Numbered from the stretch's first letter, positions 30,846 to 43,990 are shown. The stretch: 64,000 bases of DNA from Mytilisepta virgata (GCA_028015205.1 CM051514.1:4774001-4838000), one strand, 5' to 3'. Numbers and translations are program-made. The notes: generated by a model from the letters alone, not told the origin.

Positions 30846-32095
30846 TCTAGAGAGAGTGAACCCGGTAATCTCAACGGGAATTTTCTAGAGCGAGTGAACC
30901 GAGTAATCTCAACGGGAATTTTCTAGAGCGAGTGAACCGAGTAATCTCAACGAAAATCTTCTAGAGCGAGTGAACCGAGTAATCTCAACGGGGATTTTCT
31001 AGAGAGAGTGAACCGAGTAATCTCAACGGAATCTTCTAGAGCCAGTGAACCGAGTAATCTCAACGGAATCTTCTAGAGCCAGTGAACCGAGTAATCTCAA
31101 CGGGGATTTTCTAGAGTGAGTGAACCGAGTAATCTCAACAGGAATCTTGTAGAGTGAGTGAACCGAGTAATCTCAACGGGAATCTTCTAGAGCGAGTGAA
31201 CCGAGTAATCTCAACAGGAATCTTCTAGAGCCAGTGAACCGAGTAATCTCAACGGGAATCTTCTAAAGTGAGTGAACCGAGTAATCTCAGCGGGAATCTT
31301 GTACAGCGAGTGAACCGAGTAATCTCAGCGGGAACCTTCTAGAGCGAGTGAACCGAGTAATCTCAACGGGAACCTTCTAGAGCGAGTGAACCGAGTAATC
31401 TCAGCGGGAACCTTCTAGAGCGAGTGAACCGAGTAATCTCAACGGGAATCTTCTAGAGCGAGTGAACAGAGTAATCTCAACGGAAATCTTCTAGAGCGAG
31501 TGAACCGAGTAGTCTCAACGGGAATCTTCTAGAGCCAGTGAACCGAGTAATCTCAACGGGAATCTTGTACAGCGAGTGAACCGAGTAATTTCAACGGAAA
31601 TCTTCTAGAGCGAGTGAACCGAGTAATTTCAACGGGAACCTTCTAGAGCGAGTGAACCGAGTAATCTCAGCGGGAACCTTCTAGAGCGAGTGAACCGAGT
31701 AATCTCAACCGAACCTTCTAGAGCGAGTGAACAGAGTAATCTCAACGGGAATCTTCTAGAGCGAGTGGACAGAGTAATCTCAACGGAAATCTTCTAGAGC
31801 GAGTGAACCGAGTAATCTCAACGGGAATCTTCTAGAGCCAGTGAACCGAGTAATCTAAACGGGAATCTTCTAGAGCGAGTGAACCGAGTAATTTCAACGG
31901 GAATCTTCTAGAGCGAGTGAACCGAGTAATCTCATTGGGAATCTTCTAGAGCGAGTGAACCGAGTAATCTCATTGGGAATCTTCTAGAGCGATTGAACCG
32001 AGTAATCTCATAGGGAATCTTCTAGAGCGAGTGAAGCGAGTAATCTCAACTGGAATCTTCTAGAGCGAGTGAACCGAGTAATCTCAGCGGGAATG
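30846..32095 (+). repeat. Minisatellite, 38-bp unit, about 33 copies
   Basis: Head-to-tail units of 38 bp built on agcgagtgaaccgagtaatc followed by tcaacgggaatcttctag. Copies differ by a few substitutions (gggaacc/gggaatc, agcgag/agccag/agtgag) and occasional 1-2 bp indels. Neighbouring units share variants, a sign of local duplication. The array is GC-richer than its surroundings. The period is not a multiple of 3 and there is no long frame. There are no variable spacers. Confidence 0.95.
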
Positions 32096-32099
32096 AATG

Positions 32100-33281
32100 T
32101 GCTACCTAGTGTGCAGCATAATCAATCTCTATTTGTGATAATCATTAATCGTAACAACAAAAAAAAAAAAAACAAAAAAAAGATATAAAAATATAAAAGA
32201 AAATAGACACTTATTGGAATGTACCTAAGAAATTCTAAATATTAAAGATATTAAGAGTTCAAACAGAAAATATAGGGTAAACTAGACCGAAACGAACGAA
32301 GATAAAATAAAAAAGAAAAAAAGTGAATTCGAAATATGGTCAAAACTGCTAATACTTTACACTTGCCGTCAATAATATGTTTAATAAAGTTAATTAACAA
32401 AAGACATTTGATTTTAAGTTGTATCTTCTCTCATTAAATCTAGTTTGTTTGCAATTATTCCATTTACACTTTGCAAAATTTGTCGCCAGCCTCCAAGGAG
32501 GACTTGTCATACGAGATAAAACTGACATATTCTATATTATTTTCAGGAAATAAGTATTAACTTTCAGATTAGTCAGACACTGCAGACAACATTACTATTG
32601 GGGCGGACTAGAGGTTAATTGAGTGCCTTTGGTAAGTTGAACTAGGATTGTACGTCTTCCAAGAGTACAACTCTAAAATCAATCCTTCGTCGTAGAAAAC
32701 CGTATGTTGTACAATAATGTGAACACTAATTAGCGACACTGCTCACATAGTTGATGACGTACTTTGTTACTGTGTGTCCCAGATACTTCGGTTGCACGAG
32801 GAAAAACTCGGATTTTTTCAAATCTGTACATTTTCAAAAAACAATTAGGATACCCTAAATGTCAACATAGTTTACAATTTTGGAATCAAAACTTGCAAAT
32901 ATTTAGCAACGTCACATTTGTTTAAGTTCAAAGGTCATAAGGCCAAACTTTAGGCAAAAATCAACAAATTGCACACAGCAAATGAAAAATCCGTTCTAGT
33001 AAAATATTTGAGACATTTGAGCAGGGGAAAAGGTACATTGTTTCTAATGATTAATTACGAATATTTGAAACAAATGGTAGGGTAACAGTTTGTACTTTTC
33101 TCTTTGCACTATTTGTTCTCATGAATTTGCTTTGTCTTTGGAAATGATCTTATTGCCTTTTCCGTCTTTTTTATTGATTCGTTATTGTTTTTACTGGTAC
33201 ATGTAAAACAGACCTCCAAGAAACATTACTGACATGTATAAATAATTATTTACTAAATATTTAAATAATTCCAATTCTCTA

Positions 33282-33312
<31 letters not shown>

Positions 33313-34795
33313 TTGAATGTCAAAGTACGATGTTAGCGTTTACCTACGTGTACACCCCACGGAAGTTTTTCGATTCATACTCTGACTATAACTTAGTTAA
33401 ATATAATATAATCAAAGTACAACATTTAATTCTGAATAATTAATAAAAAAAAAAGATAGCAGGATTTTAACGCTGCAATGTTGCAACAGGACTAACGATC
33501 GGGCCACTAATAAGTTATGAATAAAATATTGGTTCTACTCAATGTTATTAAAATTGAATCTCGACCTTTTCAATTTTCTGATAATATCTTGTTCAATGGC
33601 AAAATACATAATGCAGAGAACCGTATCATATTTAATTTTATAATATTTACATTAAAAATACACCTAATGAAACATGGTGATACTGTTAAGCTCATTTTGG
33701 TTCACATTTATACGTAAAAGACAAGACATTTTCTTACCGCGACTTTTTGTCCTTTTTAAATTTCTTTATCTATATTCCTCTATGACTGCAGATATTTCTT
33801 TCAAAAGCCCCCAAAAACGTGTCTATGCAACTATTTAAACACATTATCATCATAAATTGTGTTTTTAAAAATAAATATTACTTTAGTATTTTTTGTTTGT
33901 TTGTCACTTTTTTTCAATAATTATAATATGAATAACAAGACCTTGTGAGATTTGTTATCAGAAAGAATACCTAAAGATTGTAAGAATGATGAATCTAAAT
34001 TATTATTTTTTTAGGATAAATATGTGTAGTGACCCATTTCATGTTGTTATTTCCTTTAAAGAAACGTTTATTTATACAGTATATCAACACAAAATTCTAT
34101 TACGATACTGACAAAATCTGGTCCTTTTCATTTCTTGATGTTGTCAGTAAAGCTATTTTTCATTCTATAAGGTAACACACAAAGATAACCAATTCAATTT
34201 TAGAAAAGGTATGAAAGCCAGATGCATCCTAAATATTGTAATGGGTGAGAAAGGAAACTATAGATAAATTTCTGACATTACAGAATACACAGTACCAAAC
34301 ATTATGTTTTTCAGGTTTTTCTTGCAACTCGATAAAGTAATTGTATCAAACATATATTGATTTGAACCACTCTCCGACTTTACATAATATTAAAACATAA
34401 ATCCCAAGCATCGTCTAAGACAATGCCAAAAGCACCCTTCCCATTCTACCATTAGATTTAAAATCCACAGAAAATACTACAGAATAGAATTAAATGTCAA
34501 ATTCAATATTTGGAATTTAAACAATGAAAAAAATATCCATAAAAATATAAAGGAATAGCATGAAGCTTATATATTTTTTCTATAAAGAATGTGACAGAGA
34601 ACCAAGTACTATAATATAAAACAAAAGATATCTGTCACCTTTTTCGATGTAATCTTTCTTAAAACCACGTAAAAGTGCTAAATGAATTAACCAAAGTGCA
34701 TTCGTGTTCATTCATCTCACTCGATATGATAATTGTCTACATGTATTGTACAGAATAGTTATTCGACAAATACAGCGTTTTTGATAATTTGTATT
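32100..34795. other. AT-rich stretch, no gene recognised
   Basis: It has poly-A runs near 32160 and a T-run near 33285-33314. At 32557-32634 a plus-strand segment has exon-like borders (AACTTTCAG before, GTAAGT after), but all three frames are interrupted, so at best it could be a non-coding exon. Nothing else is supportable. Confidence 0.4.
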
Positions 34796-34807
34796 GTTAT
34801 AAGATAA

Positions 34808-35161
34808 GGGACGAGATCAAAAGTTCAATGTAGGATAAAAAACTGAATTCAAATAGTTTGGTGGTGGGCTGGGGAAAGGGAGGGGGGGGGGGGGGGAAAT
34901 CGCTGCAAGTTTTGTTATCCGACATTGATTTTTGGATTGAAAAATATGGATTCAAGTCAATATACAGAACAACATACATCATGTACATTGTTGACGAAAA
35001 ACAGGACCCATGATACAAAAAGTATACTCTCAAAGCATATGCCCATATTGGTCAATCAAGTTTTCCCAAATTAAGTTAAGAGGGGATGGGGTGGGGGTGA
35101 TCAGTGAAAAAACTATGTGAATTAAGTTTTTTATCCTACATTGAACTTTTGATCTCGTCCC
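34808..35161. mobile_element. Harbinger-like MITE, family 2
   Basis: TIRs of about 45 bp: GGGACGAGATCAAAAGTTCA at the left is matched by its reverse complement at the right. The TAA duplication is at 34805-34807 and 35162-35164. A G-run of about 16 lies 70 bp inside the left end and a second G-rich block near 35080. TIR sequence differs from family 1, but the TWA duplication and internal G-tract are shared. Confidence 0.82.
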
Positions 35162-35169
35162 TAAGCTTT

Positions 35170-35769
35170 TAGTTATACGGTATACTAGGAAACTACCGGG
35201 TATCCGAAAAAGATGGAATAGCTTTTCTTATAACCCTTCAACTGGAAATTTCACCATTTTCTTTAGGTGAGATTTTTCTGTATTATACAGCGATGTGTGG
35301 AAATTTTCATGTTAGCATGTTTTATAAATCTATCGATTTGAGAGACAGTAAGATCGCCATCAAAATGGTTAAGAATTCAGAAATTTTATATCCCCTCTCT
35401 TTCAACCAACCCCTTCTCTCCCAGTATGACCAGCCCATGGATATAGCACGATTAATAGTATATCGCACAGGCACCTTTTGTCAATTTTCCCCCATCATTT
35501 GTAGCATAACTCAAATGTCCAAATTTCGACCTAGAGTTTAGTGTGAATACATACGAAAAATCCGAAAATTTTACATAATATCTAAATTTATACAAGGTGC
35601 TTCAAAATTGATGATTATAAATTATTCAGTAATACCTCTGACTGAAAATATCTTTCATTACCCTCATTCAAATCCCTCAATGACTATACTTAAGAATTTG
35701 CAGAGTTGATTCAAAAACAAATTCATAAAGAATATGATTTGTGAAAACTAGTTAATTAATAAAGATATC
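35170..35769. other. AT-rich stretch, no gene recognised
   Basis: An open frame of 82 codons at 35293-35541 has no recognisable domain and no splice sites I trust. I see no repeat structure. Confidence 0.35.
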
Positions 35770-35909
35770 ATTACATGGTTATTTCTGCATTGGCCTTCTT
35801 ATTGGTCCTCGGCCAGCTGTATAGGCCTTCGGCTCCGCCTCAGGCTAATATAGCAAGCCTCGGACCAATAACAAGACCAATACAAAACAACCAAGTAATA
35901 ATATCGTAA
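35770..35909. mobile_element. Short palindromic MITE-like element
   Basis: The ends attacatggtt and aaccaagtaat pair imperfectly. Inner blocks cttcttattggtcctcgg and ccgaggacc-like text on the other arm pair well (ttattggtcc with ggaccaataa). The tip contains cttcggctccgcctcagg. The design matches 8300-8415. Confidence 0.6.
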
Positions 35910-36374
35910 TATTAATTTTCTCCTACTGGACATAGGAAAATATTGACCAAAGACATTTTTCAGAACATAGGAAATAAACGCTCATACTGTTACCGTAGTC
36001 AAGCGTCTACTAATCCGACTGCTTCGGAAAAGTGGCGGTGTACCACAGGCTCTTGTCTCAGAAAAAAATTTACTATATATGCCAAAGAAAAGAAAAGGTC
36101 CCCAACTCTGGCAACACAATTTTACGCGCCTGCTTCGATTTCCAAAGAATTATCGCTTTTATATTTCGGTCTCGCTCAAAACTTTTGGATCAATAAAAAA
36201 AAATATTAATTTATCAACACAATGATGTATGACAGTTTTAAGTTTTCTGCACTTTTATGGATTTTTGCTTTTTGAATATTTTAAAGCTTTAAGATTTTTT
36301 TCTGAGACAGAGAGATATATTTTTACCGAATAATTACCGTATATGAGGTTAACTTCTATAATACCATGGTATGG

Positions 36375-37400
36375 TGTTTATATATCTCAACTTATTCGAT
36401 TCGCTCGTGTATGTAACAAGTGGATTTTAACGAAAGAAATTTCTGTAATACTGAAAAATTATTACGCCAGGGATTTCGATATCACAATCTTGTCAAAACT
36501 TTAACTTAATTTTATCATCGTTACAAGGACCTCATTCGTAAATATAAATCAACGTGCAAACATCTTATATGTTCAGGTATTTCACATCCCATCTTGTATG
36601 GTAATATTCTATACAAAGCACAAAAATTTCGTCATTCACTTGAAAAGCTAACCAAACCTTTAAACAGACTTATTAACAAGGGATATAGTTACGATACTGT
36701 CATTAAAGATGGCATTTTTTGGAATTAATATTGATTCACTCTAGGGGTCTTTGCATCAGAAATAAACACATTTATTCTAAAACCAGTTGTTGGCATGATA
36801 CGGGTTATGTTCGTCTCGTATAATTTGTGATGGTATGATACTAAACCCCTAACGGGAGGGATTGTGGCTGATATTCTATATGATATAGACATAATTTTTC
36901 TATCAGTTTAATTGGGGGCTGGAGCTGGCATGTCAGTAACTGCTAGTAGTCCTTTGTTAATATATATTGATCATTGTCATTTTGCTTAGTTTCTTCTGTT
37001 ACTTTTTTAAACATCGCAGTCGAACATCTTTTGAACGGAGTTTGACTGTGTGTATCGCTGTGTGTTTGTGTATTCCACATTGGCTAGAGGTATATGGGGA
37101 GGGTTGAGATCTCACAAAACATGTTTAACCCCGTCGTATTTTTGCGCCTGTCCAAAGTCAGGAACCTCTAGCCTTGGTTAGTCTTGTGTGATTTTTTAAT
37201 TTTGGTTCATTTATGTTTCGGAGTTTAGTGTGCCGTCCATTTTGCTGAACTAGTATACATTATTGTTTAGGGGCCATATCAAGCCCGCCTCCGGGTGCGG
37301 GATTTTCTCGCTGCGTTGAAGACCCATTGGTAGCCTTGAGATGTTTTCTGCTCTTTGGTCGGGTTGTTGTCTCCTTGACACATTCCCCGTTTCCATTCTT
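36375..37400 (+). pseudogene. Retroelement 3' part (RT C-terminus plus 3' tail)
   Basis: It is a near copy of 9080-10335 without the SINE: same order of tatatctcaactt-ttcgattc, tacaaggac-tcattcg, tatgttcaggtatttcacat, ggagctggcatgtcagt, and ggtcgggttgttgtct. It keeps about 55 bp (tggctagaggtatatgggga onward) absent from the other copy. All frames are broken. It supplies the empty site for the SINE at 9240-9514. Confidence 0.7.
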
Positions 37401-37404
37401 TATT

Positions 37405-40360
37405 CTTTTCTATTAAACCAATCCGTCTTGTTGGGCAGGACACGTATCCGGGAAAGGAAAAGAAAGCAAAATAATGAAGTCATTGCCTTCTCTAATGAGT
37501 GTTGTAAAAGACGTTGATGTTGCTTAATATTATCAATGTTAATGTCAACACTTTCGTGCAGGATATTAGCCCACAACAAATTGATTTTTAGTTCAATGGA
37601 TTTTTCATGGCAAAAATAGGTGCGAGCGATTGTTTAATCGTTTAATTTTGATTATTTTTTTCTTGAGGACTACTTTTTTCTGAAAATTCAAATTTAAGTG
37701 CAGCACAATTTTTTTTAACAAACATATGGTACAAATGGAGAAAATCCATATTTTTTACCAAATTTTAGGACCGGGTGAACAATTTTTATTTTCTATTTCT
37801 TGAAAAATAAAGAATTTGAGCCGAATTTTCAGCATGTTTGGACAAATGAAGTGGCATAACGTTTTCCTCTTTACAGTCAGAAAATCAGAGTGGCGAAATC
37901 CAAAGAACTAAAAGAAAATTGGTGTGGCCTAAAAAACTAAATTTTGCGTTCGCAAAATTATTAAAAACATTATATCAAATTTAATCTCTTGAGATTAGTT
38001 TGTGTTGGGTTATTAGAAAACTTTAAAACCCTGATGTGACGGTTTGCACGCGTTCCTTCAACTCATAGAGCATTTATTTCAAATTGATTGCATGAAATTT
38101 TCAATTTAATCGAATGAAAATGGACGTTTCATTAGAATTTGTATAAATTGGTTTGTCTTTTTCTTATTTACATAGTATAATTGCGTTTTTTTTCTAGGTG
38201 TATACTTTAACGCTTTGTTCATAATATGTGAGGGAAAACTGCTATTGAGTGAAGTTAAAAAGAAAGCACAAAATCACAAGTACATGTAGATGAAAATACA
38301 TGTAACGAATCAAGCATCCAGAGTTTACAACATGCATGGTCTTCAATGGTGGAAACCACACTATGTCGCAGAGTAATTCATGCGTAGTTACGTCCAGTGG
38401 TACAATATCATATTAGAATATCATAAAAATAAAATAAAAAGGGTAACCGAGACGAAGACAATCATGGCCATACTTTCCAAAAATGCGGTGGGGTTTAACC
38501 AGTTTCTTGGTGCTTCAACACTCCCCCTTTTTAATATGGTCAAGTCCTGACCGTCAAGGAAAACTAAACCGAATCAAAATTCAATTGGGAGAAACAAAAG
38601 ATATTAAGAAGGAAAAAAAAATGAAATCCCGGGATTGAACTTAACTACATGTACTCTAAAGAACGTTGACGTGATGTTAAATGTATTCATTCATGGACGA
38701 GAATATTGTTCTGTTCAAGGCATGGGATCTTTTTCGGATCAAATGTGACATTGTAGTATTGTAAACTTATACATGTGTTTCAAATAAATTGGTTTTAGAC
38801 CACATTATTTATTATGATCCTGATGCCATAATACATTTTTTAATGAAGTTATACCTCTTATCGTTACAAATTGTTTGGATAGTTCTTTATCATATATTAA
38901 AGAAACGAGTTCATTTTACTTAATGGAAGTAATTAGATAAAACGAATGTTTTCTGTATTTATTAGCTATGAATCATATTTTCACTTGAAATTTGTGTATA
39001 TTTTGATCACCCTCTGATCCTGTAATGGGGAACATGTCATGGAATATGATCGCGATATTAAAACATACTTAAGGTTCATAAAGTTATAAGAATATGAAAT
39101 TGAATTATAAGTCTTTGATATTTAGCCAACCACACAGTAAAAATACTTTGTCAAGTAATCAGTATGTATTAAAAATATATATTTGATTTTTTTTCCGTTT
39201 TTTTTTTTGTTTTGTTTTCTTTTTTATTTTCTAATTTGCTGACTCTTTCTACATTTGTGATTTTATCAAAAGAAATGTAGACAAAGTTTGTGCTTTCGAT
39301 GATTGATCTTCAATATAGCATCAACAAATTACTTTGCTTAATAACAAATCGTCAAAACATTTATAAAATAGACTCAAACGCCAAAATAACAAAAACGTTA
39401 AACACAACATAACAACAAGCGTCAGCACGAGAAAGAATCTAACATGTTATAATATTAATATTACTGCAATAATATTAATAATAATAATTCAAATAGAAGC
39501 GGTCTCAGTGACAGCAAACGCATTTTTCGTCATCAAATTTTTTGAGTCGTGAAATTTCTAAATTAATCACTGGAAATTTGCACTTGAACGACCAGGTTTA
39601 AAACGAAATTAATTTGTAGCAAAAAACGATTCATACCCATATGAAATATTTCAAAAATAATGTAAACGAGTAATAACTGTAAGAGTGAACTGTTACGATG
39701 TTAGATAATTTAGCAGTAAAGTACGTGTGAATAGTGCAAATAATACGGATGGAAGTAGCTGATATCTAGAATGCCGTACATTGTATTCAATAAATTATTT
39801 GTTTTTCTGAGACTGAAATTGGGAAATTGTTCTTATAAAGTTTATGCATACTTAATGGAGAGGTTACTTGAAAATGGTGATATGGGTATTTTTGTGACCC
39901 GAGTTTTACAGTTATACAATGTCACACTTGATCAACTTTTGCTTGTCGACATGCTGCATTGACAGAGGTATATCACAATAATTCTGAACCGTTTACGAGA
40001 ACTGATTTGATTGTATTTTGTAATAAAATGCATTCGGTTTCATTGAATAAAAATAATAAAAAAGACTACTTACCTGTCGTGATAAATCCTCCGAACATTA
40101 AGTCAGCGTAATTTGAATCATATTTATATACAATTTTACAATTACAACACCTCAAGAAATGTTTTTTCATTAATGACCGTGCAAATGAAATAATATCTAT
40201 TATAACAAATTCTGTCTGATACATTGATGTCTTCCTTGTATCAATATTATATTAAATCTACAATATGATGTAAGGACAGAAAAAAAATTTTTAAAAGATA
40301 AAACACCACATTTATAATAAAAACTATATGAGTTGAATATTCACTCAATACAATTAAATC
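37405..40360. other. AT-rich stretch with minor repeat fragments
   Basis: At 38440-38520 the reverse strand carries gttgaagcaccaagaaactg and aaccccaccgcatttttgg, a dispersed repeat related to the retroelement tails. A segment at 39695-39750 is duplicated at 44451-44506. At 40074-40098 (minus) an ATG opens MFGGFITT and runs into a perfect GTAAGT donor, a possible first exon with nothing to follow it. No other gene signal is supportable. Confidence 0.4.
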
Positions 40361-40364
40361 TGGA

Positions 40365-40742
40365 TGGATGAATGGACGAATTCTTGTTTAACGTCGAGTG
40401 GTAGTCAGGCGCATATCAGGACGAGAACATGTTGATATGATATATATATATAATGAATATGATCCCTGTTTTGTACTAGACCGACACGCTGAGCCGGGTT
40501 TTTAATGGGCTAGCTCACGATGTAAGTGTCCGCAGGAAGACATATCACCCCAATCAAACACTTTATACCGACTCCGAGCCGACCAGTAGGTCTTTGCTCT
40601 TACTCCTAGATGACTCGTGCTTGGCGGAGAAGCAGCAAATACCAATTTTAATGTCTTTGGTTTAATCCGGAGGTGATCGAACCCGCGACCTTTCGCACTC
40701 GAGGCGAGCGCACGCTACCACGAGACCACCGAGGCGGTAAAA
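40365..40742 (-). mobile_element. tRNA-derived SINE, second family
   Basis: Read on the minus strand the head is tRNA-like: A-box TGGTCTCGTGG and B-box GGTTCGATCAC, after ccgcctcggtggtctc. A body of about 300 bp follows and it ends near a ggatggatgaatgg-type short repeat on the plus strand, as SINE tails often do. The body differs from the SINEs at 9240 and 30266. No clear target duplication was found. Confidence 0.65.
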
Positions 40743-41135
40743 TTTATGAGATAATGCATCATTATTGATTTGATGGGAGTGGTGATAACTCCCTGGGGAG
40801 GCGAGGTATGTGTCACTTGGTGCGTCTTATTATGAGGAATAAGAAAATATATGGCTTAGGGGTGGTGATTTTAACGATTATGAGATAATTGAACATTATT
40901 GATTTGATGGGAGTGGTGATAATCCCCTCGGGAAGCGAGGTGTGTGTGTCATTTGGTGCGTCTTACCATGGGGAATAAGAAAATATATGGTTTAGGGGTG
41001 GGGATTTAAACTGTATATGAGATAATTGGCCATTATTGATTAATGGGGGAGAGGATCACCCTACTGAAAGAATGTGAGTCATGTCAGTCAATGCGTATTG
41101 TTACGTAGAATAATAAAATATATGATTTAAAGCTA
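40743..41135 (+). repeat. Tandem repeat, about 135-bp unit, 2.8 copies
   Basis: The landmark gagataat recurs near 40748, 40882 and 41019, followed each time by cattattgatt and a gtgrtgataa-type block. Units share aataagaaaatatatgg. The third copy is more diverged. Confidence 0.8.
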
Positions 41136-42796
41136 GTCACTCTCGATGAAAAAAAATCCCCATAGGTTCCTATAGTGAACCCCTAGCCCCTTTGAACTGT
41201 TCTTAATACGTCTTAGTAAAACCCATCAAAAATGAAAAGTATTAGGCACATCTAGAAACATTGATCTTTCATCATGGAAAATCTCAGATCCATATCTCTG
41301 ACGGTTATTGAGAACTTGAACGAACGAAAGGTTCGATAAAAATCTCATATCAAAATCTTTAAGTCTACCACTTCGTTTGGGAGACTTAATAACACTTTAG
41401 AGGACGATAGTCATTTGATATTCTAGGAGGAGTTTCGGGATTATTTTTTTCCAACACATTCTTCCTAGTAGATGCGATAATATGCCATGTACTTTCATGC
41501 GCTGTTATTTCACAACTTTTTTGCGCAGGTATAGATGCTTCAGGCTTCGAAATGAGTTTCCATAGTTTTCAAATAACTTCAAAGAAAATTTCTCCATCTC
41601 TCAACAAATATATATATCAAAAGGATGTCGTGTTAACTCAAACAAAACAACATAAGTGGCAATGAAAAGAAATCAAAAGTAATTACATGTACTCACGTTT
41701 TGACAAACAAAACTGAAATTCCTGCAAGTCCAAAAAATGTTATATTTGATTTTAATTTAACCTTGGTATCTTGTACTTGACTTCACTTTCGTCAATTTAA
41801 TAGGTAACGAGATGAAAGTCTATTCATATAATGATATCATTTACAAAGGTGTGTTTGAACTGTCTTCCGTTGAAAGACTGACTCAATGCTTATCGCCAAA
41901 CGGTTTATATAGTTTATTCCTGACTGATTTATTGAGAGGATATTTCAATAATGTCAAATAGTAAAGACAATCAAAGATAAAATTTTCTGTAAGAAATTCT
42001 TTGACGTGCCACACGTTTAAAGATTAAGATGGATAATGTTTCTTTGAAAATCTGTTTCAAGAGGTTTTCATGTTTGTAACTTTGAAAAACATTTTAAATA
42101 TGTAGCAAGGAGAAAATATCTGTTATAGGTTTTGTTTTTTGTCCTGAAAATATCTTCGTTAATTTTCTTTTCATTTTACTTATGCCAATTTTAATTTTTA
42201 ATGAAAAAATTGTTAATCGACAGACTATACAAGAAATCAAGGAGATCCATTTCATGCACGTGTTTTTTTTTTTAAATTTAACAAGTCATAAATGTACCAT
42301 AATATAAAATGCTCGTGCAAACCAATAACTTCCTTAAATAAAGTCAGATACCAACATTATTGTTAAAAAGCCGTATTTCTGGATTACAATGTAACCTAAG
42401 ATAAAAGTTTAAAAATCAAGCACAAGGACAACTTTGGCTCATGGTATTGAACAACAGAAAATTCATCACATTATTATTTAGTGAGTGGTTGATACAAGCA
42501 GAGGTATCGTTTCCGACTGCCACCATTTCGTTTTACATAAAAAGAATATATAAGTGATGAATAGAAAATGCATAAATCAAACGAATATTAGACCTACTTG
42601 TTCTATCATTGTTGAAACGTGCGTTCATGTTTTATCCAATGAACGCTACACTAAATCCCACTAAAACATTAGACATACATATATTAGTAGGAATGTTTTT
42701 CATGCGCTCAAAAAATGAAACCTGTATATGAAGGGATTATACGTAAGTTATAAGCTTTTGATTAATTGTTGAAGATTCTGCAGGTATACTTTTAAG
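41136..42796. other. AT-rich stretch, no gene recognised
   Basis: On the minus strand near 41697-41745 a stretch reading KSNITFFGLAGISVLFVKT runs into a GTGAGT donor, but a stop lies close upstream and no acceptor fits. I see nothing else. Confidence 0.35.
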
Positions 42797-42970
42797 ATGA
42801 AGGACAGCAACATCATTGTTGTTCACCTGATTTCTGTATTATTTTCTAGTATAACTTGGGTTATTGGGTTACTTTCTTATCTACATAAAACCCAGCACCC
42901 GCCTTTTACACGTGCATCTCAAAGTTATATTCGAAGAATTTTTATTCATGAGGTTAATTATGGAAAATAA
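42797..42970 (+). CDS. Candidate 57-aa small ORF with hydrophobic N-terminus
   Basis: The frame starts with a good context (TTAAGATGA) and reads MKDSNIIVVHLISVLFSSIT at its N-terminus, which could be a signal peptide or membrane anchor. A more basic tail ending RRIFIHEVNYGK follows. There is no known domain and no repeat partner. Chance is the simplest explanation for a frame this short. Confidence 0.15.
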   Translation: MKDSNIIVVHLISVLFSSITWVIGLLSYLHKTQHPPFTRASQSYIRRIFIHEVNYGK

Positions 42971-43429
42971 GTTTTTATCACACTATTTTTTACCGAAGGG
43001 AATAAAGGGTTATTGCAATTGCTATTGTTCATGTTTATATCTACGAAATTATTCTTCTGGCTGTAACCTAATCCAATTACAAGTAATAATGTTTAGTGGG
43101 TGTCCTATGTTATCGACATCAGACAAAAATATAAAAATATCTTAAGTCTGTCCGAATTGATCGACATGACAACAATTAGGACCGTAATGACTGGAAAATG
43201 TGATAAACTTATCAACATTGTTAGGCAGAACATGTATGAAGAAAATTAGAAATAATACTACTTTTTATTTCCGTAGAACTTCCTGAGAGTTGTAGTGTGG
43301 ATTGAGATGTCATTGAGGGGACATCTGATTTAAAAAAAATTGGATAACGTTTCGTGAATTAATAAATAATTTGAGTGAGTAGTTTATAAGAGGTTTTCAA
43401 GTCGTATGTTTGTTGGTTTGCCGTAAATC

Positions 43430-43700
43430 ATGTGATCGGAATCGGGAATATCTGGAGCCGGTAAGATGTGCAACCTACAGGGATATATTTTCCTACCATT
43501 TTATATTGTAATGTAACCGAAAGTGACGCCAGTCACGTGCCTTGCCCAGAAAGAGTGGTGTGCGCACGCGTCAGTGGACCCGCCATTTTTGTACTGTATC
43601 CCCCCATTTAAAAATTGTAATGTCTTTTGTACTGTGCACCGGAAGTGACCTGAAGTTTCCGATTGCGGGAGACTCAGTGGTGCTAGGTTGGTTCCCGCCG
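43430..43700. repeat. GC-richer segment with GGAAGTGAC-type motifs
   Basis: The text accgaaagtgacgccagtca, gtgcgcacgcgtcagtgg and gcaccggaagtgacctgaag resembles the ends of the element at 48145-49660. Local GC is clearly above the window average. It lies just before the zinc-finger fragment. Confidence 0.45.
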
Positions 43701-43798
43701 TAATATTTAGCATGAGCTACGTCATGTACAATATATATCAGTTTAAATGTCCAGCAAAAACGAATTGTTACTTGAAATATACAAAATGCAACATCTAA

Positions 43799-43990
43799 CA
43801 CTTTGTCTCCTGTGAGAACTGCGGTAAGACTTTATACCGAAAGGATGAGCTACTTTCCCACCAGAATACACATGCTGCTTCGGCCCAGGTGTATTCCTGC
43901 CAGACATGTTGCAAGATTTTTTCATTCTGTATTGTTTTTATAGTATGTTTTATACACCAGAGTGTCGGGATAAATAAAGGGGAGATTTAG
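43799..43990 (+). pseudogene. C2H2 zinc-finger fragment
   Basis: The plus strand encodes CENCGKTLYRKDELLSHQNT followed by H, a complete C-x2-C-x12-H-x4-H finger, then a short linker and the first half of a second finger (YSCQTCCKIFS). A stop codon is directly upstream (43796-43798), the second finger decays into hydrophobic residues, and the frame ends at 43988-43990. There is no acceptor site in front. I read it as a remnant of a zinc-finger gene or of a captured gene segment, not an active exon. Confidence 0.6.

Noticed and set aside
30846..32095. CRISPR-like regular repeat array
   Set aside because: The 38-bp units are contiguous with no spacers, and the sequence is eukaryotic.
35943..36209. 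Zinc-binding domain from WRCTTGSC in an 88-codon frame
   Set aside because: Only one Cys pair with no second ligand pair at a plausible spacing. No splice sites.
40670..40742. Second functional tRNA gene
   Set aside because: It is continuous with a long SINE body and the acceptor stem does not close.
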